Shown here one piece after another: positions 1 through 5,760 of a DNA stretch of 6,472 bases (position 1 is its first letter; the number at the start of each line of letters is the position of its first letter). The translations under genes were made by a program, and so were the position numbers. Location: the NCBI GenBank assembly GCA_023438115.1, contig JAEZEB010000240.1, forward strand, positions 1 through 6,472. Reading direction: 5' to 3'. The DNA comes from Pseudomonadota bacterium (lineage in GTDB: Bacteria > Pseudomonadota > Gammaproteobacteria > Burkholderiales > Burkholderiaceae_C). Under the pieces are notes generated by a model. That model searched no databases. It was not told the origin of the DNA and saw nothing but the letters and a program-made list of their open reading frames with translations.

Positions 1-1
1 G

Positions 2-523
2 CCCACGCCCGAACCGATGCGCGAGATGGTGCTGCCCGCCGCGCCCGCGCCGGTGCCGGACTACCGTCCCGCGCCGGCTGCCCCGAACACCGTGCATCCC
101 CTCGAGGCGACGATTTCCTTTGCCGAGCGCGTGCGCGGCCTCGCGCCGGCGGAACTCGCGCAGGAAGTGCAGCGGCTGGGCGAAACCAGCTACACCCCCT
201 TGCGCGGCACGCAGCTCGCCGTCGCGCTGGCGCAGACGCGCACGGCCGCCAGCACCACCCGCGCGCAATCGCTGCTGCAACGCGTGCTGGCCGACGCGAG
301 CCCCGATGCGCGCAGCCTGCACGGCTTCGCCCGCCTGCTCTCCGCGCAGCTCACGGAACAGCGCAAGGCGGACGAACAGGCCGAACGCCAGGCCCAGCAG
401 TTGCGCGACGCGCAACGCCGCATCGAACAACTCAACGACCGGCTGGAAGCCGTGCGCGCCATCGAGCGCAGCCTGCCCGGTCCCGCGCAGCGCCCGCCGG
501 CCCGCCCGCCGGTCAGCCCCTGA
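2..523 (+). CDS. qseG: QseG-like protein, C-terminal part (5' end outside window)
   Basis: The reading frame is open to the first base of the window, so the start and any lipoprotein signal are missing; 173 residues are visible. An Ala/Pro-rich stretch (about residues 10-33) is followed by a helical domain and a charged heptad-like region (about 115-158, rich in E, Q, R, A and L) that looks like a coiled coil. It ends in DRLEAVRAIERSLPG and a Pro-rich tail. The coiled coil and the 'LExxxxIERxL' ending resemble the C terminus of enterobacterial QseG, the outer-membrane lipoprotein encoded between the kinase glrK and the regulator glrR, which as I recall controls the kinase. Position supports this: it ends 4 nt before glrR, so translation is probably coupled. 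Sequence similarity is low and rests mainly on the coiled-coil end plus synteny. It could instead be an unrelated helical protein that occupies the same slot. Confidence 0.6.
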   Translation, partial: PTPEPMREMVLPAAPAPVPDYRPAPAAPNTVHPLEATISFAERVRGLAPAELAQEVQRLGETSYTPLRGTQLAVALAQTRTAASTTRAQSLLQRVLADASPDARSLHGFARLLSAQLTEQRKADEQAERQAQQLRDAQRRIEQLNDRLEAVRAIERSLPGPAQRPPARPPVSP

Positions 524-527
524 AGCC

Positions 528-1937
528 ATGGCCGCCGCCCCGCCCGCCGCCCGCCTGCTCGTCGTCGACGACGACGCCGACATGCTGCGGCTGCTCTCGA
601 TGCGGCTGCAGGCCGCCGGCTACCGCGTGACCGCCGCGGCCTCGGCCGAATCCGCACTGGCGCAGCTCGAGCTGGAACGGCCGCAACTCGTGATCAGCGA
701 CGTGCGCCTGCCCGGCATCGACGGCCTGCAGCTCTTCGACGAGGTGCACCGCCGCCATCCCTCGCTGCCCGTGATCCTGCTCACCGCGCACGGCACCATC
801 CCCGATGCGGTGGAGGCCACGCGCCGCGGCGTCTTCACCTACCTCACCAAGCCCTACGACAGCAAGGAACTGCTCGAGCGCATCGCGCAGGCGCTGGCGC
901 TGGTGGCGCCCGCCCCGGCCAGCCCGCAGGGCGACGAAGGCTGGCGCGCGGAGATCGTCAGCCGCTCGGCGCGCATGGCCGACCTGCTGGCCGAGGCGCG
1001 CATGGTGGCGCGTTCGGACGCGAGCGTTCTCCTGCGCGGCGACAGCGGCACCGGCAAGGAGATGCTGGCGCGGGCGGTGCATCGCGCGAGCGCGCGCGCG
1101 GGCAAGCCCTTCATCGCGGTGAACTGCGGCGCCATCCCCGAGGCGCTGCTGGAGTCCGAATTGTTCGGCCACGTCAAGGGCGCCTTCACCGACGCGGTGA
1201 GCAACCGCCAGGGCCTGTTCCAGGCGGCCAACGGCGGCACGCTGCTGCTCGACGAGATCGGCGACATGCCGCCGGCGCTGCAGGTGAAGCTGCTGCGCGT
1301 GCTGCAGGAACGCGCCGTGCGCCCGGTGGGCTCCAGCCAATCGCACGCGGTGGACGTGCGCATCATCTCCGCGACGCACCGCGACCTGGAAGCGGCGATG
1401 GCCGCCGGCCAGTTCCGCGAGGACCTGTACTACCGCCTCAACGTGGTCACGCTCACGCTGCCCACGCTGGCCGAGCGCCGCGAGGACATCCCGCTGCTGG
1501 CCAACCACTTCCTGGACAAGCTCGCCGCGAAGTACGGACGGCGGCTCTCGGGCTTCGCGCCCGAGGCGCTGAAGGCCCTGATCGCCGCGCCCTGGCCCGG
1601 CAACGTGCGCCAGCTGTACAACGTGGTGGAGCAGGTGTGCGCGCTCGCCACCACGCCGCTGGTGCCGCTGGCGCTGGTGCAGCGGGCGCTACGGGTGCCG
1701 TCGATCCAGGTGCTCACGTACGCCGAGGCCAAGCAGCGTTTCGAGCGCGAGTACCTGGTGGGCCTCCTCAAGCTCACGGACGGCAGCGTGGCCGATGCGG
1801 CGCGGCTGGCGGACCGCAACCGGACCGAGTTCTACCGCCTGCTGCAGAAACACGCGCTGACCCCCGGCCACTTCCAGTCCCGCACCGGCGACCGGACGGT
1901 GTCGCCGTCCGGCGACGACGACAAGTCGTTGATTTAG
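528..1937 (+). CDS. glrR: Sigma-54-dependent response regulator GlrR (QseF)
   Basis: A 469-residue NtrC-type activator. The receiver domain spans about residues 9-122, with acidic pocket D14/D15, phospho-acceptor D58 (VISDVRLPG), T86 and K108 (TKP). The AAA+ domain spans about 143-375: Walker A GDSGTGKE (171-178), GAFTDA in the sigma-54-contact loop (218-223), Walker B LLLDEIGD (D242/E243), arginine-finger candidates R297 and R303, and sensor II WPGNVRQL. A Fis-type helix-turn-helix lies at about 417-442, with recognition segment RNRTEFYRLL. Recalled E. coli GlrR aligns along its whole length, including RNRTEFY, and ends near F449. The last 20 residues here are an acidic, polar extension. The start at 528 is chosen because the receiver begins at once and the ATG lies 4 nt after the qseG stop; the longer open frame upstream is out-of-frame reading of qseG. 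GlrR would be phosphorylated by GlrK and open sigma-54 promoters; likely target sites lie at its own 3' end and before mdoG. The second G of GAFTGA is replaced by D. Confidence 0.93.
   Translation: MAAAPPAARLLVVDDDADMLRLLSMRLQAAGYRVTAAASAESALAQLELERPQLVISDVRLPGIDGLQLFDEVHRRHPSLPVILLTAHGTIPDAVEATRRGVFTYLTKPYDSKELLERIAQALALVAPAPASPQGDEGWRAEIVSRSARMADLLAEARMVARSDASVLLRGDSGTGKEMLARAVHRASARAGKPFIAVNCGAIPEALLESELFGHVKGAFTDAVSNRQGLFQAANGGTLLLDEIGDMPPALQVKLLRVLQERAVRPVGSSQSHAVDVRIISATHRDLEAAMAAGQFREDLYYRLNVVTLTLPTLAERREDIPLLANHFLDKLAAKYGRRLSGFAPEALKALIAAPWPGNVRQLYNVVEQVCALATTPLVPLALVQRALRVPSIQVLTYAEAKQRFEREYLVGLLKLTDGSVADAARLADRNRTEFYRLLQKHALTPGHFQSRTGDRTVSPSGDDDKSLI
1876..1893. promoter_or_regulatory. 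Weak GlrR operator-like site A (GTC-N10-GAC core)
   Basis: AGTC-N10-GACC lies inside the glrR coding sequence. Six of eight positions fit TGTC-N10-GACA, and the inner core GTC-N10-GAC is intact. Its right half CCGGCGAC is repeated exactly 24 bp downstream in site B. It is centred about 222 bp upstream of the predicted mdoG start point. This is the least certain of the three sites: alone it would not be called, and it counts because of its spacing and shared half-site with the better copies. Confidence 0.4.
1900..1917. promoter_or_regulatory. GlrR operator-like site B (TGTC-N10-GACG)
   Basis: Seven of eight positions match TGTC-N10-GACA. The 17 bases 1900-1916 match site C at 15 positions, including the inner symmetric GCC...GGC. 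It lies within the last codons of glrR, centred about 198 bp upstream of the predicted sigma-54 start point, a usual distance for an upstream activating sequence. The same bases can form competing hairpins: CCGGACGG (1892-1899) with CCGTCCGG (1905-1912), GTCGCC (1901-1906) with GGCGAC (1911-1916), or CGGCGAC (1886-1892) with GTCGCCG (1901-1907). An RNA role is therefore also possible. Confidence 0.65.
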
Positions 1938-1943
1938 AAGGAC

Positions 1944-2020
1944 TTTCCCGGATCGCGTCGGATGAGCTGTCGCCGCCAGGCGACAAACGGCGTGCGTTTT
2001 CGCTCATCCGTTCCGGGAAA
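1944..2020. repeat. Nested, multi-branched inverted repeat between glrR and mdoG
   Basis: Nested perfect arms are visible: TTTCCCGGA (1944-1952) with TCCGGGAAA (2012-2020), CGGATGAGC (1959-1967) with GCTCATCCG (2002-2010), then TGTCGCC (1968-1974) with GGCGACA (1979-1985). A small arm AACG (1986-1989) with CGTT (1995-1998) adds a fourth stem. The fold is like a cloverleaf, with a 6-versus-1-base asymmetric bulge between the two outer stems. It does not resemble an intrinsic terminator, because no T-run follows on either strand. TCCGGG (2012-2017) can also pair with CCCGGA (2022-2027) across AAAA, and CATCCG (2005-2010) with CGGATG (2024-2029), so a mutually exclusive second fold exists. It could be a 3'-UTR RNA element, a palindromic repeat family member, or an extended protein-binding region. 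Confidence 0.8.
1968..1985. promoter_or_regulatory. GlrR operator-like site C (exact TGTC-N10-GACA)
   Basis: A perfect 7-bp dyad, TGTCGCC-gcca-GGCGACA, is an exact match to TGTC-N10-GACA, which I recall as the GlrR recognition sequence upstream of glmY in enterobacteria. It lies 31 bp past the glrR stop and is centred about 130 bp upstream of the predicted mdoG start point. It shares 15 of 17 bases with site B. The GlrR encoded next door keeps the recognition-helix sequence RNRTEFY, so conserved operator specificity is plausible. In RNA the same bases would form a stable hairpin at the heart of the larger inverted repeat. Confidence 0.8.
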
Positions 2021-2048
2021 ACCCGGATGCCTTGCCAGCAATCGCCCG

Positions 2049-2061
2049 TAAGCCATTGATC
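2049..2061 (-). promoter_or_regulatory. Probable IHF binding site
   Basis: Read on the minus strand, the bases are GATCAA-TGGC-TTA, matching WATCAA-NNNN-TTR at every position except the first W (12 of 13). It is centred about 52 bp upstream of the predicted sigma-54 start point and lies between the promoter and the GlrR-like sites, where IHF usually bends DNA to bring an enhancer-bound activator to sigma-54 RNA polymerase. It is also in a locally A/T-richer patch. The assignment rests on the motif and its placement. Confidence 0.6.
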
Positions 2062-2063
2062 TG

Positions 2064-2070
2064 AAAGGAG
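2064..2070 (+). promoter_or_regulatory. Shine-Dalgarno-like AAAGGAG, 37 nt from the mdoG start
   Basis: A strong ribosome-binding motif with no ATG, GTG or TTG at a usable distance. An in-frame search from the TGA at 2057-2059 up to 2108 finds no alternative mdoG start. A CTG at 2080 would open a 6-codon frame ending at TAG 2098-2100, which is too speculative to call. The motif lies upstream of the sigma-54 start point, so it could act only on longer transcripts, for example read-through from glrR. It may be chance. Confidence 0.3.
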
Positions 2071-2079
2071 AAACACCCG

Positions 2080-2096
2080 CTGGCACGGGGTTTGCC
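2080..2096 (+). promoter_or_regulatory. Sigma-54 (RpoN) -24/-12 promoter of mdoGH
   Basis: CTGGCACGGGGTTTGCC fits YTGGCACGRNNNTTGCW at every defined position except the last W. The invariant GG (2082-2083) and GC (2094-2095) are separated by exactly 10 bp. With GC at about -13/-12, transcription would begin at about 2106-2108, at the mdoG ATG. The IHF-type site and three GlrR-like sites upstream complete the usual layout of a sigma-54 promoter, and the sigma-54 activator glrR is the preceding gene. Whether a second, sigma-70-type promoter also feeds the operon cannot be told from the sequence. Confidence 0.87.
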
Positions 2097-2107
2097 CTAG
2101 TCAGGGC
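2094..2107 (+). promoter_or_regulatory. Hairpin abutting the mdoG start codon
   Basis: GCCCT (2094-2098), loop AGTC, then AGGGC (2103-2107) form a perfect 5-bp dyad that ends one base before the ATG. A transcript from the sigma-54 promoter would not contain it. A read-through transcript from glrR would, and the hairpin could hinder initiation there. It overlaps the -12 element, so part of the sequence is constrained by the promoter. Confidence 0.4.
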
Positions 2108-3673
2108 ATGAAAGCGCTGTCCCGGCTTGTCCAACTGTTGATCGTGGCCGCCCTGGCCGTGCTCGCGGTGATGGCGATCAGCGCGCGTCCGGCCCTTGCC
2201 CAGGCGGCCTCCTTCGGTTTCGAGGACGTCGCGCGCCTGGCCCAGGAGCGCTCCGCGCAACCTTACCAGGCGGCCTCTTCCACGCTGCCCGCCGAACTGC
2301 AGTCGCTCGATTACGACGGCTACCGCGACATCCGTTTCCGCCCGGCGCGCTCGCTCTGGCGCGATGCCCAGCTGCCCTTCGAGGTGCAGTTCTTCCATCG
2401 TGGCCTCTACCAGCGCGAGCCCGTGCGCCTGCACGAGATCACGCCGCAGGGCGTGCGGGCGATCGGCTACGACAGCGCCGACTACGACTTCGGCGCCAAC
2501 ACCGTGCAGCCGCAGACCTGGGGCGACCTCGGCCACGCGGGCTTCCGCATCCACCACACGCTCAACACGCCGAAGTACAAGGACGAGATCCTCGTCTTCC
2601 TGGGCGCGAGCTACTTCCGCGCGCTGGGCGCCGGGCAGCAGTACGGCCTGTCGGCCCGCGGCCTGGCCATCGACACGGCCGGCGGCAGCGGCGAGGAGTT
2701 CCCGCGCTTCACCACCTTCTGGCTCGAGCGGCCCGCTCCCGATACGCAAGCCGTCGCGCTGTACGCGCTGCTCGATTCGCCGCGTGCCACGGGCGCGTAC
2801 CGCTTCGAGGTGCTGCCCGGCCAGCAGACGGTGGTGCGCGTGCACGCGCGGCTGTTCCTGCGCGCGGGCGAGCGCCCGATTGCGACCCTGGGCCTGGCGC
2901 CGCTCACCAGCATGTTCTTCTCCGGCGAGAACCAGCCGCGCCCCGGCGACTTCCGCCCCGAGGTGCACGATTCCGACGGCCTGATGGTGGCCTCCGGCGA
3001 CGGCGAATGGCTGTGGCGGCCGCTGCAGAACCCCAAGGCGACGAGCGTGACCAGCTTCGGCGTGCAGCAGCTGCGCGGCTTCGGCCTGATGCAGCGCGAC
3101 CGCGCCTTCTCCAGCTACGAAGACACCGAGGCGCGCTACGAGCGCCGCCCGAGCGCCTGGGTGCGTCCGCTGTCCGACTGGGGACCCGGTCGCGTGGAGC
3201 TCGTGCAGCTGCACACGCCCGACGAGACGCACGACAACATCGTCGCCTACTGGGTGCCCGCGCAGCTGCCGGCGCCCGGCCAGCCGCTGGACTTCAGCTA
3301 CGAGATCGCCTGGCAGGGCGACGTGCAGATGCAGCCGCCCGGCAGCCGCGTGGTGCAGTCGCGCCGCGGCATGGGCTACACGCGCCTGACGCCGCTGGAG
3401 CTCTCCGGCCAGGTGCAGTACGTGCTGGATTTCGCCGGCCCCGCGCTCGAGGCCCTGCCGCCCGACGCGCAGGTGCGCGCCGTCGTCACCGCCGACGCCA
3501 ACGGGCGCGTGCTGGAACAGATCGCCTATCCCCATCCCGCCGGCGGCCGCTGGCGGGTCACCGTGCGCGTGCAGCGCCTCGACGCCACCCAGCCCGTCGA
3601 ACTGCGCGCGTTCCTGCAGCAAGACAACCACGTTCTGAGCGAGACATGGAGCAACATCATCCTTCCAGAGTGA
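2108..3673 (+). CDS. mdoG: Periplasmic glucan biosynthesis protein OpgG/MdoG
   Basis: 521 residues, close to E. coli MdoG (about 511). The N terminus MKALSR, a hydrophobic core and ALAQA form a Sec signal peptide, probably cut after residue 31 or 33. The mature protein has MdoG family features throughout: FEDVARLAQ (about 38-46), LDYDGYRDIRFRP (67-79), the FFSGEN block (270-275), RGFGLMQRDR(A/D)F (323-334), W-x-RP...WGPGRVELVQL and PDETHDNIVAYW (371-382). The ETxDNIVxxW segment is shared with E. coli MdoG; OpgG/OpgD proteins have been assigned to a beta-1,2-glucanase family (GH186), and the Asp here (D376) is a reasonable functional candidate. The protein acts in the periplasm on glucan emerging from OpgH. 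The start at 2108 is needed for an intact signal peptide; the next in-frame ATG (2171) would remove most of it. No Shine-Dalgarno lies close to the ATG, and the predicted sigma-54 start point coincides with it. The 3' end overlaps mdoH. Confidence 0.95.
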   Translation: MKALSRLVQLLIVAALAVLAVMAISARPALAQAASFGFEDVARLAQERSAQPYQAASSTLPAELQSLDYDGYRDIRFRPARSLWRDAQLPFEVQFFHRGLYQREPVRLHEITPQGVRAIGYDSADYDFGANTVQPQTWGDLGHAGFRIHHTLNTPKYKDEILVFLGASYFRALGAGQQYGLSARGLAIDTAGGSGEEFPRFTTFWLERPAPDTQAVALYALLDSPRATGAYRFEVLPGQQTVVRVHARLFLRAGERPIATLGLAPLTSMFFSGENQPRPGDFRPEVHDSDGLMVASGDGEWLWRPLQNPKATSVTSFGVQQLRGFGLMQRDRAFSSYEDTEARYERRPSAWVRPLSDWGPGRVELVQLHTPDETHDNIVAYWVPAQLPAPGQPLDFSYEIAWQGDVQMQPPGSRVVQSRRGMGYTRLTPLELSGQVQYVLDFAGPALEALPPDAQVRAVVTADANGRVLEQIAYPHPAGGRWRVTVRVQRLDATQPVELRAFLQQDNHVLSETWSNIILPE

Positions 3674-5616
3674 GCCATCGCGCCACTCTGCCGCGCGAAG
3701 AGCGGCACCCGAACTCCGTGACCGCGCCGCCCATCCGCCGCGGCTCGATGGCGCCGCGCCCCTGGCGCGGCTTCTGGAACAGCATCTTCACGGCGCTGCT
3801 CTCCAGCGCGATGCGCCTGCTGCCCGGCGGGCATCGCACGGCGCGCGCGGCCGAAGTGCGCGAGGCCTGGCAGGACGCGGCGGACCGCCGCCGCTTCACC
3901 TTCGCGATGCTCACCCTGCTGTCGACGGGCATCGCCAGCTGGCTGTTCACGCTGGCCCAGCCGGACTACGGCAACAAGCTGCTGGAATGGGGCCAGATCG
4001 CGCTGTTCGCGATCCTCTCGACCTGGGTGGTCACCGGCTTCGTCACCGCGCTCATGGGCTTCTGGGTGAGCCTGCGCGGCGACCCGCATTCGATCTCCGC
4101 GCGCGCCGTGCAGCACCACGGCATCGCGCCGGATGCGCGCACCGCGATCGTCATGCCGATCTGCAACGAAGACGTGGCCACGGTGTTCGCCGGCCTGCGC
4201 GCCACCTGCGAATCGGTGGCGGCCACCGGCCACGCGCCCGTATTCGATGTCTTCGTGCTGTCCGACAGCAACGACCCGTCCATCATCGCCGCCGAGCGCG
4301 CCGCCTGGGCCGAACTGCGCGACGCCCTCGCCGCGCATCCGCGCCAGCCGCAGATCGAGGTGTACTACCGCCTGCGCAAGCGCCGCACGCACCGCAAGGC
4401 GGGCAACGTGGCGGACTTCTGCCGCCGCTGGGGCCGCGACTACCGCTACATGGTGGTGCTGGACGCCGACAGCGTGATGAGCGGCGACTGCATCGCCTCG
4501 CTGGTGAAGCTGATGGAAGCGCATCCCCGCGCGGGCATCATCCAGACCGCCAGCCAGGCCGTCGGCCACGCCACCCTGCATGCGCGCGCGCAGCAGTTCG
4601 GCGCGCGTGTCACGGGCCGCCTGTTCACGCTGGGCATGCAATTCTGGCAGCTGGGCGAATCGCACTACTGGGGCCACAACGCGATCATCCGCGTGCAGCC
4701 CTTCATGGAGCACTGCGCGCTGGCGACCATCCCCGGCAAGGGCGGGCTGTGCGGCCCCATCATGTCGCACGACTTCGTCGAGGCCGCGCTGATGCGCCGC
4801 GCCGGCTACCACGTGTGGCTGGTGTCGGACCTCGAAGGCAGCTACGAGCAGCAGCCGCCGGACCTGCTGTCGGAGCTGCAGCGCGACCGCCGCTGGTGCC
4901 AGGGCAACCTGCAGAACTCGCGCCTGATCGCCGAGCCGGGCATCCACCGCGTGCACCGCGCGATGTTCGCCATCGGCGCGATGTCCTATCTCTCCGCGCC
5001 GCTGTGGCTGGCCTTCCTCACCTTCGGCACCACGCTGTGGATGAGCGGCGCCGCGATCGCGCCCGACTGGCAGGCCGTGCCCGCCGAACTGCGCAGCCTG
5101 TGGGCCTGGACGCTCGCGATGCTGTTCATGCCGCGCGTGCTGGGCCTGGCCGCCGTGTTCCTGCGCCGCGCGCAAGGCGGCTTCGGCGGCACGCGCGCGC
5201 TCCTGGGCAGCGCGCTGCTGGAGACGCTCGTCGCGCTGCTGCAGGCGCCGGTGCGCATGCTCGCGCACTCCTTCTTCGTGCTGGTGGCGCTCACCGGCTG
5301 GAAGCTGGAATGGAAGTCCCCGCCGCGGGAAGCGGAAGGCATCCGCTGGGCCGATGCGGCGCGCAAGCTCGCGCCGATGACCGCGGTGATCGTGCTGCAC
5401 GCCGCGGGCATTGCCGCGATCCAGCTCGGCGCGCTGATCTGGCTGGCGCCGGTCGCCCTGCCGCTGCTGCTGGCGGTGCCGCTCGCCGTACTTACCAGCC
5501 ACGTCGCGCTGGGCGGCTGGGTGCGCGAACGCGGCGTGCTGCTGATTCCCGAGGAGTCGCGTTCGCCCGCGGTGCTGCGGCGCGCGTGGGCGCATGCCCG
5601 CGCGCTGGTGGCGTGA
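3646..5616 (+). CDS. mdoH: Glucan glucosyltransferase OpgH/MdoH (GT2, inner membrane)
   Basis: 656 residues from the ATG at 3646. The protein is a polytopic inner-membrane GT2 enzyme that polymerises beta-1,2-linked glucose from UDP-glucose. Two N-terminal membrane segments lie at about 84-104 and 115-142. The cytoplasmic catalytic domain (about 165-430) carries IVMPICNED (168-176), LSDSND with D207, the DxD motif LDADS (D273/D275), FWQLGESHYWGHNAIIRV (333-350), SHDFVEA (D376, probable base) and QRDRRWCQGN (RRW 415-417). Several further membrane segments follow at about 440-467, 485-507, 523-551 and 577-620. E. coli MdoH is about 847 residues; this protein lacks much of the long N-terminal region and about 150 residues after the LIPEE motif (633-637). 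No broken continuation is seen downstream, so the short form looks natural. The gene overlaps mdoG by 28 nt; a GTG at 3670 overlapping the mdoG stop (GTGA) is an alternative start. Translation is probably coupled. Confidence 0.95.
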   Translation: MEQHHPSRVSHRATLPREERHPNSVTAPPIRRGSMAPRPWRGFWNSIFTALLSSAMRLLPGGHRTARAAEVREAWQDAADRRRFTFAMLTLLSTGIASWLFTLAQPDYGNKLLEWGQIALFAILSTWVVTGFVTALMGFWVSLRGDPHSISARAVQHHGIAPDARTAIVMPICNEDVATVFAGLRATCESVAATGHAPVFDVFVLSDSNDPSIIAAERAAWAELRDALAAHPRQPQIEVYYRLRKRRTHRKAGNVADFCRRWGRDYRYMVVLDADSVMSGDCIASLVKLMEAHPRAGIIQTASQAVGHATLHARAQQFGARVTGRLFTLGMQFWQLGESHYWGHNAIIRVQPFMEHCALATIPGKGGLCGPIMSHDFVEAALMRRAGYHVWLVSDLEGSYEQQPPDLLSELQRDRRWCQGNLQNSRLIAEPGIHRVHRAMFAIGAMSYLSAPLWLAFLTFGTTLWMSGAAIAPDWQAVPAELRSLWAWTLAMLFMPRVLGLAAVFLRRAQGGFGGTRALLGSALLETLVALLQAPVRMLAHSFFVLVALTGWKLEWKSPPREAEGIRWADAARKLAPMTAVIVLHAAGIAAIQLGALIWLAPVALPLLLAVPLAVLTSHVALGGWVRERGVLLIPEESRSPAVLRRAWAHARALVA

Positions 5617-5760
5617 TGCGAAGCGACGCCTAGCAAATTTCTGCTCATCAAAGATTGGTTGCAATGTCGCTCGTTGTATTTGCGCCGATGCCCCCCTGAA
5701 CGGGCGATGCGTTTTCGCGCGATCTCCATACTTCCTCGCTCTGAATTGGGAGATCCGCAC
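5617..5760 (+). promoter_or_regulatory. mdoH-ompA intergenic region with ompA ribosome-binding site
   Basis: 144 bp, clearly richer in A/T than the genes around it, as expected for a promoter region. The ribosome-binding site GGGAGA (5748-5753) lies 7 nt before the ATG at 5761 and supports that start. No convincing -35/-10 pair was found. Weak structures: GCAAAT (5633-5638) inverted to ATTTGC (5678-5683), a CGATGC direct repeat (5686-5691 and 5705-5710, 19 bp apart), and a GGCGT...ACGCC stem (5610-5630) over the mdoH stop, followed by an A/T-rich stretch but lacking a true T-run. Confidence 0.5.

Noticed and set aside
120..527. Extending GlrR upstream to 120
   Set aside because: That stretch is an out-of-frame reading of the QseG-like gene, giving Arg/Ala/Ser-rich sequence. 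The receiver domain begins right after the ATG at 528.
1892..1937. Intrinsic terminator of glrR from the CCGGACGG/CCGTCCGG hairpin
   Set aside because: The stem is strong but lies within the coding sequence and is not followed by a T-run. An operator or alternative hairpin explains it better.
2080..2100. Leader peptide starting at CTG 2080 behind the AAAGGAG motif
   Set aside because: A rare start codon, only six codons, and the bases are already accounted for by the sigma-54 promoter.
1934..3631. Long minus-strand open frame across mdoG, with others opposite glrR and mdoH
   Set aside because: These are opposite-strand shadows of high-G+C genes: low-complexity H/Q/R/A/G-rich translations with no recognisable domains, against clear families on the + strand.
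5610..5645. Rho-independent terminator after mdoH
   Set aside because: The GGCGT/ACGCC stem is short with an 11-nt loop, and the following A/T-rich bases contain no real T-run.
5655..5671. Second sigma-54 promoter before the ompA-like gene (GG-N10-GC)
   Set aside because: The GG and GC spacing is right, but only 3 of 6 bases fit TGGCAC and 4 of 5 fit TTGCW. No activator site is seen nearby, so it is consistent with chance.
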